Assembly: GCA_003646055.1 (NCBI GenBank)
Contig: QNDZ01000027.1
Coordinates: 1 to 13,218 of the forward strand
Source: a bacterium
GTDB lineage: Bacteria > Hydrothermota > UBA3072 > B12-G15
Length of the DNA: 13,218 nucleotides
Direction of reading: 5' to 3'
Shown piece by piece: positions 5,507 to 11,987 of the stretch (position 1 is the first letter of the stretch; the number at the start of each line of letters is the position of its first letter). Position numbers and translations under genes: made by a program. The notes beneath the pieces were generated by a model that worked only from the letters and a program-made list of their open reading frames with translations, was not told the DNA's origin and did not search any database.

Positions 5507-8186
5507 ATCGCACAAGGAGTGTTTTGAATATCTCTGTTCTGTCTCCAAATTTCAATTTCACAAAGTAAACCCCTGAGGAGAGCCCCTTCAGGTTTTCAGA
5601 ATACACCCCGGGTTTAACAAAAATATCCTTCTTATCCACAACCCTTCCAGAAAGGTCATAGACCTTCATGGAGAGTTTTCCAGGGCGATTTATCTGGTAA
5701 CTTATACCAATCCCTTCAAGATTAACTGGATTAACTGAAAAGGATAATTTTAGAGGGATGGATGGGGTTCCTGTTAATGCATACACAACACTGCCAACAT
5801 ACCCGCTTCCATGGAAGAGGTCGTAATTTAGAGGGTCAATATGTATAGTTACACTCTCTGCTTCTGTGTCAGAGAACCTGAATCTTGCCATACCATGTGT
5901 AAAGCCCGATATTGAATTACTGTTAAAGTAGAAGGAACCATTACTCACTCCATATTCAATCCCATAGGCATTCACTGAATCATACCCAAGTTCAGAGGTG
6001 AAGTCTATGATGTTTCCATAATAATCAAGGAGATAAACATCCATGGTGTCCTCTTCATTCACAATGTGAGAACCGTAGATGTTTGCACTCATGTTTCCAT
6101 AAAACCTTGCCTGTGCCCTGTATGGCATGAGTTTGCCAGCAGGGTCTGTAATCGTTATATCAACATACTCGGGTTCACTGTCTGATATAAAGAATGTTCC
6201 AGAACCAGAGTTGATATAAACACTATCCGGCCACAGATATGCTGAACTGGTATTTGCCCTGGTGGTGTCAGTGACAAATACATAGAGCCATCCATTGTAA
6301 TAACTTGCTATCTCCATGGAGGGTGTAAGGACAAGTACATTTATCTGGAGTGATTCGTTCACTGCCGCTTCTGGTCTATCGTCCAGGATAAGGATATAGG
6401 CGGCTGAATCAGGATTCATGAAGTAAAGAGTATCTGTGACAGTATCAAGGCCTCCTCCATATACTGTTAGGACCACAGCCTCCTCCACTGAATCAGTCAC
6501 CCCAAAGACGCCAGCACCCTTTGTTATTGGTACAGGGGATGGATAGTATGTTGCACTACCCGTTAATTCTATTACAGGGGAGGATGACCAGGATGGAACA
6601 ACATTTCCAGTGCTGTCAACAACATTCACTGCCACAAAAATGGTCTTACCTGGTTCACTAAACTTGGTATAAGGAGCAATCTCCCATCTCACTGCCTGTG
6701 TGCCTGCTGGAGTAAACACAATCCGTGTTTCTCCACCAAAGGGAAGTTCTGTACCAAGATAATAATAGACAGGGTCCCTCCCTTCATAGGGACGCACCTG
6801 TATGGTCATGGATTCTGGTTCACTATCCATGATTAAAAACCTTGAAGTTCCATTCACTATTTCAAATACAAAATCATCAGTTCCAAGGGTATCCATCACA
6901 TGTTCTGAGCCATCGTAATCATGGTCATAAACATCCACCCTGTACCATCCATTAAAGGTGCTATCAAGGTTCTCAAGGTTATCAATGGAACTCACATCAA
7001 TGGAATAGGTATCCCCTGCTGCCATCTTAAACAGAAGTTCAACCCGCAACAGCGTTGCCTCTGATGTGTCCTTGAAGCCCGTGCAGAACATGGGAATAGA
7101 TGGATAGAGAACAGGTGTGCCCTGTGCATCGTTTCTTATAATGACAAATGAATCCATTTCTGTATCTGTTATATTGAAGGATGCCACACCAGAGTTTAAT
7201 GTGGTCCAGGTTGAGGGTGATACAGAGACCGATTGAGTTCCAAGGATGTCTATGGGCCATATCATAGTCTGGGAGGTGTTGTTGCTCTGGTCTGGTCCAT
7301 CCTCAGCAAATGCTATCATATAGAGGACCTTTTTTTCTCCTGCTGTGGTGTACGAACCCCTGAATGTGTACGGCATAATATCAGTGGCAATATTGTCCGG
7401 AACGATAACAATTCTGTGTGTATCAGGGGCAAAATCATGTAAGGGGTCAATGTCCTCTGTCACTATTAATACGGTCTCCTGTTCAGTATCCTCAAACCAT
7501 ATCCATGCCCGTCCGTCAAAGAATGGAGCCTTTGCTTCATTTGTGTCACCTGTGAAGAATGTGGATATTCTGGCAGTGCCGTCATCATCAATCACCCTTA
7601 CGAGAACATAGTTTGTGTCAATTATGCTTGTGAAATTTGGATTAATTTTCCCATTTGCATCCTCAAGTGTGATTTCAAACATTATGTTTGTGGAATCGTG
7701 TCCGAACTCAGGCCCATGTATTGCTGCAATCACAGGGTTGTTTGCTGATGCAGTATCCACAAACATGGCATAAGGGATTGATGGTTTTACACCCGGCTGG
7801 TTGGTGGTGGCATAGAATACAATATACTCAGGGTCGTTGTCATAAACGAACAGGTAGTATTGTCCACTATCAGCAGGTGTTAATACCAGACTGTCCACAA
7901 CCTGCCATGTATTGGGGTTGAAGAAAAAACCACTTGAATTGGGATTTTCTTCTGTGAGATGGAAGTAAACTGTTCCTGAAAAGTTGACATCGGTTTCACC
8001 ACCTGGTTTTTTTGCAGTAACCGCAACAATGTGTGCTCCACCAGCAGTTCCAAAGAATCCCAGGGGAGAGAATTCAAGATAGGTTGCATAATCAGGCACT
8101 GCCTTTGGTGAAGATGTTGTGTTTTCAGATGCAGGAATATGGATATTCTGAAGATTCAACAGGGATAAAATGATCAGAATAAACAT
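5505..8186 (-). CDS. Large secreted multi-domain beta protein with T9SS type A sorting domain
   Basis: An 893-residue exported protein, probably carried across the outer membrane by a Por/type IX system. Residues 1-20 are a hydrophobic leader with no basic residue (MFILIILSLLNLQ). The bulk is Ser/Thr/Asp-rich beta sequence with a recurring acidic motif of the form F-x-x-[DT]D[TS]E-x-E-x-[VM]-x-[IV] near residues 116, 232, 341, 454, 565, 669 and 773, a spacing of 104-116 residues. This suggests seven Ig-like modules. Residues ~813-893 match the type A sorting domain: a beta start, VYDLSGRVV, GLSSGVYFVKLKFG and a basic end (KTLLVR). The start has AAGGAGGGTGAT just before ATG. It is transcribed behind tRNA-Arg and ends at a strong hairpin. 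No enzyme domain is visible, so an adhesin or surface-layer role is a guess. Confidence 0.88.
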   Translation of the reverse strand: MFILIILSLLNLQNIHIPASENTTSSPKAVPDYATYLEFSPLGFFGTAGGAHIVAVTAKKPGGETDVNFSGTVYFHLTEENPNSSGFFFNPNTWQVVDSLVLTPADSGQYYLFVYDNDPEYIVFYATTNQPGVKPSIPYAMFVDTASANNPVIAAIHGPEFGHDSTNIMFEITLEDANGKINPNFTSIIDTNYVLVRVIDDDGTARISTFFTGDTNEAKAPFFDGRAWIWFEDTEQETVLIVTEDIDPLHDFAPDTHRIVIVPDNIATDIMPYTFRGSYTTAGEKKVLYMIAFAEDGPDQSNNTSQTMIWPIDILGTQSVSVSPSTWTTLNSGVASFNITDTEMDSFVIIRNDAQGTPVLYPSIPMFCTGFKDTSEATLLRVELLFKMAAGDTYSIDVSSIDNLENLDSTFNGWYRVDVYDHDYDGSEHVMDTLGTDDFVFEIVNGTSRFLIMDSEPESMTIQVRPYEGRDPVYYYLGTELPFGGETRIVFTPAGTQAVRWEIAPYTKFSEPGKTIFVAVNVVDSTGNVVPSWSSSPVIELTGSATYYPSPVPITKGAGVFGVTDSVEEAVVLTVYGGGLDTVTDTLYFMNPDSAAYILILDDRPEAAVNESLQINVLVLTPSMEIASYYNGWLYVFVTDTTRANTSSAYLWPDSVYINSGSGTFFISDSEPEYVDITITDPAGKLMPYRAQARFYGNMSANIYGSHIVNEEDTMDVYLLDYYGNIIDFTSELGYDSVNAYGIEYGVSNGSFYFNSNSISGFTHGMARFRFSDTEAESVTIHIDPLNYDLFHGSGYVGSVVYALTGTPSIPLKLSFSVNPVNLEGIGISYQINRPGKLSMKVYDLSGRVVDKKDIFVKPGVYSENLKGLSSGVYFVKLKFGDRTEIFKTLLVR

Positions 8187-8206
8187 ATCACCCTCCTTGT
8201 TATAAA

Positions 8207-8280
8207 CGCGCCTGGAGGGATTCGAACCCCCAACCTGCGGATTCGTAGTCCGACGCTCTATCCAGTTGAGCTACAGGCGC
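8207..8280 (-). tRNA. tRNA-Arg(ACG)
   Basis: A complete cloverleaf on the - strand. The acceptor stem GCGCCTG/CAGGCGC pairs perfectly. The D arm is GCTC/GAGC. The anticodon loop CTACGAA has anticodon ACG, normally edited to ICG and read as Arg. The T arm GGGGG-TTCGAAT-CCCTC has one G-U pair. The discriminator is G and CCA is not encoded. Anticodon-stem pair 27-43 is U-C rather than Watson-Crick, a small oddity. Its 3' end is only 20 nt from the ATG of the secreted protein gene on the same strand. Confidence 0.96.
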
Positions 8281-8299
8281 TCTGGGACCCATTGTAATT

Positions 8300-8327
8300 A
8301 TTATACTTATAATAACGAAGGTGTCAA
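8300..8327 (-). promoter_or_regulatory. Consensus sigma-70-type promoter for tRNA-Arg and the secreted protein gene
   Basis: On the - strand, TTGACA (8327-8322) and TATAAT (8305-8300) are both perfect hexamers, 16 nt apart. The expected start site near 8293 is about 12 nt before the 5' end of tRNA-Arg. No other promoter of this quality lies between the tRNA and the downstream gene. Confidence 0.85.
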
Positions 8328-8402
8328 CTTTGAAGACCCCCATAAAATTAATTACTTTGTTAAATTTTTCAAATATAAGCATATTCTAAATGTTTAGAAA
8401 AG

Positions 8403-8450
8403 AACATGAGGATGAACATAGCATACTTTAATATATTTCCTGCTCATGTT
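8403..8450. repeat. Inverted repeat with 8-bp arms
   Basis: AACATGAG (8403-8410) and CTCATGTT (8443-8450) are exact inverted copies 32 nt apart. There is no T run after the second arm, so it does not look like a terminator. It could be a protein site pair or chance in AT-rich DNA. Confidence 0.35.
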
Positions 8451-8528
8451 ATAAGGATTAAAGGCGAATATCCACTGTAAAAAAAGAAGATTTATTTTAA
8501 TGATTTTTCTAAGTCAGTAGTCCACACC

Positions 8529-8578
8529 TGTGACAAAAGATGTCACACTTTTTTAATTTGTGATCATAAAATGTCACA
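8529..8578. promoter_or_regulatory. Two tandem CRP/FNR-like palindromes
   Basis: Box 1 (8529-8547) is TGTGA-N9-TCACA, with an inner perfect GTGACA/TGTCAC pair. Box 2 (8559-8578) is TGTGA-N10-TCACA. Both share ATGTCACA on the right arm, and the centres are about 30 bp apart, close to three helical turns. They lie 139-188 nt before the GTG of the LVIVD gene and about 200 nt from the leftward tRNA promoter. The arms match the half-sites of the CRP/FNR superfamily, but no such regulator is in the window. Confidence 0.5.
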
Positions 8579-8598
8579 TTTGTTTGTATGTATTACTT

Positions 8599-8619
8599 GA
8601 GATTCAATGACTTAATCTC
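8599..8619. repeat. Short inverted repeat before the LVIVD gene
   Basis: GAGATT (8599-8604) and AATCTC (8614-8619) are exact inverted arms around a 9-nt centre, just left of the possible promoter at 8643. It is a possible operator half-site pair; the short arms make chance likely. Confidence 0.25.
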
Positions 8620-8716
8620 TGGAACAAAATTTGAATGAAAAGTTGCTATAGGTAAATCATTTAAGATAGGATACTATACATGTAAAATTTTAACAATCAA
8701 CCGAAGGAGGTGATTT

Positions 8717-10891
8717 GTGTTTAAGGAAAAGTTTAATATGTTTTTTTGTTGCTTGTTTATGGTGGGTATTTTAATCTTTGGTCTGCCTGTTTCAGTGAGT
8801 GCTGATATTAATAGCCCCATGGACTTTGTTACCGGTTCTAAAGGCTATGATTCCCTTAATGTAAGTTTTGTAGGGAACTGGCCCTTTGGATACTCCTATG
8901 CAGTATCCTACGATTCTATCAGGTCTCTCATTTATCTCGGTTCTGGTGGTGGAGTTTATATTCTTACACCAAACTACAACAATCCCATCAAGATTTCTGA
9001 GGGGATACATACCAGAGGAATGGTGCAGGGACTCTTTTACAAATCCTCAGAGCAAAGACTTTACATTGCTTCTGGTGATGCCGGGTTTATGATATGGGAT
9101 GTTTCTTCTATCAGTTTACCGGTAGAAGTTGGCCAATTAGTGACTCCGGGGAGGGCATATGGCCTTTATGTTTCTGACTCCTTTGCCTATGTTGCTGCTG
9201 AGGATTCAGGTCTTCGCATAATAGATGTATCAGATCCAACATCTCCATCTGAGGTGGGTTATTATGATACCCCTGGTTCTGCCTATGATGTTTATGTTTC
9301 CGGGGATTATGCCTATGTTGCAGATGGACAATCAGGTCTTCGCATAATAGATGTATCCGACCCCACATCCCCGTCTGAGGTGGGTTATTATAATACACCT
9401 GATTTGGCTTATGATGTTTATGTTCGGGGCAATTATGCCTATGTTGCTGCTGAGGATTCAGGTCTTCGCATAATAGATATATCAGATCCAACATCTCCAT
9501 CTGAGGTGGGTTATTGCGATACACCTGGTTGGGCTTATAGTGTTGATGTTAAGGGAGGGTGTGCCTATGTTGCGGATATAATTTCAGGTCTTCGCATAAT
9601 AGATGTATCCGACCCCACATCCCCATCTGAGACTGGCTATTATAATTCAGATTGTGTTTGCTATGATATTGTAGTTATAGATACCATCGCCTATATTGCT
9701 AACCAGCGTTACGGCCTTTGCATGATAGATGTTTCGTCCCCTACTTCGCCCACAGAAGTAGCTCATTATAACGTACCAGGGTTTGGAAATAAAGTTACGG
9801 TGTCAGATACCATTGCTTATATTGCCGACAAATATGCTGGCCTCCGCATAATAAAGATTTCAGACCCTGCATCTCCTGTTGAAATGGGCTATTACGATAC
9901 TCCTGGAGAAGCAGAGGATGTGTATGTCCAGGGAAGTTATGCCTATGTTGCGGATTATTATGGGGGACTCCGCATAATAAGTGTTTTTAATCCTACATCA
10001 CCTTACGAGGCAGGTTATTACGATACTCCTGGATATGCATACGGAGTTTATGCCTCAGGCAATTATGTATATGTTGCTGATAAAGATTCAGGCCTGCGTA
10101 TAATAAATGTTTCAAATCCTACCTTACCCTATGAAGAAGGTTATTATGCTGTATCTGGCGAATTGTTTTTTGATGTTTTCGTGCTGGATACTATTGCATA
10201 TGTTGCCTGTGCAGGAGGGCTTCGTATAATAAATGTTTCAGACCCAGCTTCCCCATTTGAGATAGGATACTATGATACTCCAGGGCGTGCATTTGAAGTA
10301 TTTATTAAGGATACCCTTGCCTATATTGCTGACGAAAGTGAAGGACTTCGTATAATTGATATATCCAATCCAACTTCTCCTTCTGAAATAGGTCATTATG
10401 ATGTGTCTGGCTTTTCCTACGGAGTTTACGTCTCAGAAACATATGCGTATCTTGTAGGTCTTGATGTTGGCCTCCGCATATTAGATGTTTCCAACCCATC
10501 TTCTCCGTCAGAGGTGGGATACTATTCTCCTCTGGATGCATATGGTGTTTATGTCTCAGGGGATTATATATATATTGCTGATGGGTGGACTAATCTTCAG
10601 ATATATGAAGATCTCATCACAGGTATGAAGGATCAGTATCGTAATGAAAAACTTCGGGTGTCAGGTTCCGTTGAAAAGGGTACCGTAATATTTAGGTTCT
10701 ATATCCCTGAGTCTGAAAGGGTATCTCTACGAATATACAACATTGCAGGGGAACTTATAGCTTCTCCAGTGGATGGGGAGGTTTTGCATGGTGTCCACAG
10801 AATTACATTCCACCCAGAGGCAGGGGGTGTTTACTTTTACAGGTTTATACACGGTAATAGGGTGAAAAGGGGAAAGTTTATAGTTCTTTGA
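8717..10891 (+). CDS. Secreted LVIVD-repeat beta-propeller protein with T9SS type A sorting domain
   Basis: A 724-residue exported protein. The start is GTG with a perfect AAGGAGGTGAT 6 nt upstream. A signal peptide follows (basic FKEKF, hydrophobic core to ~24, likely cut after VSVSA at 29). Residues ~78-630 are LVIVD modules of the form AYVAD-x-x-SGLRIIDVSDPTSPSEVGYY. The GLRIID positions are 123, 165, 207, 249, 291, 333, 375, 417, 459, 501, 543 and 585, exactly 42 residues apart. Degenerate copies near 79 and 626 bring the total to about 14, enough for two seven-bladed propellers. Residues ~645-724 are a T9SS tail (SLRIYNIAGELI, GGVYFYRF, KRGKFIVL). Propellers of this family are thought to act in cell-surface binding; the ligand is unknown. 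Nearly identical repeats point to recent internal duplication. Confidence 0.94.
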   Translation: MFKEKFNMFFCCLFMVGILIFGLPVSVSADINSPMDFVTGSKGYDSLNVSFVGNWPFGYSYAVSYDSIRSLIYLGSGGGVYILTPNYNNPIKISEGIHTRGMVQGLFYKSSEQRLYIASGDAGFMIWDVSSISLPVEVGQLVTPGRAYGLYVSDSFAYVAAEDSGLRIIDVSDPTSPSEVGYYDTPGSAYDVYVSGDYAYVADGQSGLRIIDVSDPTSPSEVGYYNTPDLAYDVYVRGNYAYVAAEDSGLRIIDISDPTSPSEVGYCDTPGWAYSVDVKGGCAYVADIISGLRIIDVSDPTSPSETGYYNSDCVCYDIVVIDTIAYIANQRYGLCMIDVSSPTSPTEVAHYNVPGFGNKVTVSDTIAYIADKYAGLRIIKISDPASPVEMGYYDTPGEAEDVYVQGSYAYVADYYGGLRIISVFNPTSPYEAGYYDTPGYAYGVYASGNYVYVADKDSGLRIINVSNPTLPYEEGYYAVSGELFFDVFVLDTIAYVACAGGLRIINVSDPASPFEIGYYDTPGRAFEVFIKDTLAYIADESEGLRIIDISNPTSPSEIGHYDVSGFSYGVYVSETYAYLVGLDVGLRILDVSNPSSPSEVGYYSPLDAYGVYVSGDYIYIADGWTNLQIYEDLITGMKDQYRNEKLRVSGSVEKGTVIFRFYIPESERVSLRIYNIAGELIASPVDGEVLHGVHRITFHPEAGGVYFYRFIHGNRVKRGKFIVL
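9083..10595 (+). repeat. In-frame 126-bp tandem repeats (LVIVD modules)
   Basis: Twelve copies of a 126-bp unit in strict register encode the 42-residue modules of the propeller protein. Copies beginning at 9185, 9311, 9437 and 9563 are the most alike at DNA level. Copies 1 and 3 share one set of synonymous bases and copies 2 and 4 another, giving a 252-bp higher-order unit (9185-9436 and 9437-9688). Later copies are more diverged. Confidence 0.92.
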
Positions 10892-10976
10892 TCCCTGAGT
10901 GTGCGGTTTTATTCCACATTAAAAGTGCCTGGAAAGGGTAGGACTGTCCTTTACCATAGTAACCTTGTATTCAACT

Positions 10977-10987
10977 TGGAATTTCCA
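10977..10987. promoter_or_regulatory. Short palindrome upstream of the hsp20 promoter
   Basis: TGGAA-T-TTCCA is a perfect 5+1+5 palindrome ending 10 nt before the -35 box. It does not resemble CIRCE (TTAGCACTC-N9-GAGTGCTAA), which is absent. A role as operator is possible but unproven. Confidence 0.25.
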
Positions 10988-10997
10988 GAAACACCCC

Positions 10998-11027
10998 TTG
11001 ACAAACAAAGAGATTCAGATATATTAT
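10998..11027 (+). promoter_or_regulatory. Promoter of hsp20
   Basis: TTGACA (10998-11003) is followed by TATATT (11020-11025, spacer 16) or TATTAT (11022-11027, spacer 18). The -35 lies in the context CCCCTTGACA, which partly resembles heat-shock sigma -35 elements (CTTGAA type), but the -10 is of the housekeeping kind. The leader to the hsp20 ATG is about 55 nt. Confidence 0.65.
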
Positions 11028-11087
11028 ATATGGAAGTCGTGTAAAGTTTATGATACTTAAAAAAAGATAAAGAAAGGAGGTGATAGA

Positions 11088-11537
11088 ATGGCAAGGAAGG
11101 ATATAGCAAGATGGGACCCGTTTGCAGATCTTCTCTCACTGAAGGATGACTTTGACAGGATTTTCAGGGACTTTATGGGTTTCTATCCTGCTGAGACATT
11201 GAGGGAGGGGTGGTTGCCTCCAGTGGATATAAAGGAGACACCTGATAACATCATTGTATCTGTTGAGGTGCCAGGAATGAAGAAAGAGGATATTAAAGTG
11301 GTTCTCAATGGAAACCAGTTGACCATCAGCGGAGAGAGGAAGATGGAAAAGGAGGAGAAGGACGAGACCTACCACAGGATTGAAAGGGCTTATGGAAAGT
11401 TCCAGAGGACAATCACGCTTCCAGTGGAGCTGGACGAGTCAAAGGTGAAGGCTTCATATGAACAGGGTGTTTTAACCATCACCCTTCCCAAGGCTGAAAG
11501 GGCAAAACCAAAGGAGATAAAGGTTGAGGTTAAATAA
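11088..11537 (+). CDS. Small heat shock protein, Hsp20/alpha-crystallin family
   Basis: A 149-residue cytoplasmic ATP-independent holdase that binds unfolding proteins and forms oligomers. The N-terminal arm (WDPFADLLSLKDDFDRIFRDF) is typical of the class. The alpha-crystallin domain covers about residues 45-135, with PPVDIKETPDNIIVSVEVPG, GERKMEKEEKDE and the closing consensus A-x-x-x-x-GVLTITLPK (122-135). The C-terminal I-x-V motif that bridges oligomers is I144-K-V146. The start has AAGGAGGTGATAGA just before ATG and a good promoter upstream. It ends at a hairpin terminator whose left arm begins inside the stop codon, and its last 14 nt overlap a second gene. Confidence 0.97.
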   Translation: MARKDIARWDPFADLLSLKDDFDRIFRDFMGFYPAETLREGWLPPVDIKETPDNIIVSVEVPGMKKEDIKVVLNGNQLTISGERKMEKEEKDETYHRIERAYGKFQRTITLPVELDESKVKASYEQGVLTITLPKAERAKPKEIKVEVK

Positions 11538-11838
11538 GGGGGCAGAACGGCCCCTTTTTGATTTGAAGATAACTGTAAAAGAGATTGAGGGGAATTGTCC
11601 TGTTTTTAATCGGGGTGATACTTTTTTTATAAATAAAGGATATATACTCAAAACAGAGATTCCCCTGTGCATGCATGCCCTATCAGTAATTCTTCCGTTT
11701 TACTCTTCACTCTCAAGGGGTGTTCCACCTGAAGAAATGGGTCTGGGAAAAGAGAGGGCATTTCTCCAGTGTCCTGACCCATGTAAATACACAGGTGGGG
11801 GAACAGTTGTCTTTGAGATAGAGACACTGAAAACCTGA
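11524..11838 (+). CDS. TIGR04076 family protein
   Basis: A small conserved protein of unknown function, up to 104 residues. It matches the TIGR04076 pattern: KITVKEIEGNCPVF with C25, a GDTFFI block, CMHALSVILPF with C49 and H51, a short SRGVPPEEMGLG loop, and QCPDPCKYTGGGTVVFEI with C83 and C87. The conserved Cys/His set suggests metal or redox chemistry, though none is proven. The start is uncertain. TTG 11524 has GGAG at 11513-11516, 7 nt upstream, and would couple translation to hsp20. TTG 11563 (MKITVK) gives the usual family length but has no ribosome site. In the longer version the hsp20 terminator lies within codons 5-12, so expression would depend on read-through. Confidence 0.8.
   Translation: MRLNKGAERPLFDLKITVKEIEGNCPVFNRGDTFFINKGYILKTEIPLCMHALSVILPFYSSLSRGVPPEEMGLGKERAFLQCPDPCKYTGGGTVVFEIETLKT
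11536..11559 (+). terminator. Intrinsic terminator after hsp20, inside the next gene's 5' end
   Basis: AAGGGGGC (11536-11543) pairs with GCCCCTTT (11550-11557), with one G-U pair, over an AGAACG loop. A run of T follows the GC part of the stem. It begins within the hsp20 stop codon and lies within the likely first codons of the TIGR04076 gene, so it probably lowers transcription into that gene. Confidence 0.8.
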
Positions 11839-11880
11839 ACAGTTTACTATTTGTGAGATCTGGTTGATAATTGGTCGCAA

Positions 11881-11902
11881 GAACCTCCAGTGATAGAGGT
11901 TC
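11881..11902. repeat. Hairpin with 7-bp arms after the TIGR04076 gene
   Basis: GAACCTC (11881-11887) and GAGGTTC (11896-11902) are exact inverted arms with an 8-nt loop, 43 nt after the stop. There is no T run on either side that would make a classical intrinsic terminator. It may protect the 3' end of the message or be an operator. Confidence 0.35.
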
Positions 11903-11953
11903 AGAGAATTCATCACATCTCCCACTACCCATTGCCGCATAATTATATCTATA

Positions 11954-11980
11954 TTGACTTTTGCGAATAATATATAAAAT
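11954..11980 (+). promoter_or_regulatory. Candidate promoter giving a leaderless transcript
   Basis: TTGACT (11954-11959) is followed after 15 nt by TAAAAT (11975-11980), and the ATG at 11988 begins 8 nt later. There is no Shine-Dalgarno. The distance from the first T of TTGACT to the ATG is 34 nt, the same as in the promoter at 5448-5475, which also begins TTGACTTTT. Confidence 0.45.
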
Positions 11981-11987
11981 AACTTAT

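Larger units (their letters stand above)
8328..8716. other. AT-rich divergent intergenic region
   Basis: No convincing gene is seen. The region separates the leftward tRNA promoter from the rightward LVIVD gene. It contains the inverted repeats listed separately. A weak rightward promoter is possible: TTGCTA (8643-8648) with TAGGAT (8667-8672) 18 nt on, or an extended -10 near TATACA (8675-8680). The latter has no -35 that I can recognise. Confidence 0.6.

Noticed and set aside
8200..8382. 60-residue open frame on the - strand ending in a VAQLDRASDYESAGWGFE-like sequence
   Set aside because: It is a translation of the tRNA-Arg gene and its flank, a well-known false protein type.
9111..9524. 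137-residue His/Gln-rich open frame on the - strand with internal repeats
   Set aside because: It is antisense to the LVIVD modules; its periodicity only mirrors the 126-bp repeats.
9083..10595. Regularly spaced near-identical repeats that could suggest a CRISPR array
   Set aside because: The unit is 126 bp, in frame and coding throughout, with silent-site variation; there are no short palindromic repeats with unique spacers.
10892..11087. CIRCE-type heat-shock operator before hsp20
   Set aside because: No TTAGCACTC/GAGTGCTAA pair is present; only a short TGGAA/TTCCA palindrome is seen.
11648..11940. Two overlapping - strand open frames of 75-94 residues
   Set aside because: They are antisense to the TIGR04076 gene and its 3' flank, with no ribosome site and no family likeness.
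11961..11987. TTG start adding nine residues to the 233-residue exported protein
   Set aside because: It would place the start inside the probable promoter, and no ribosome site supports it.
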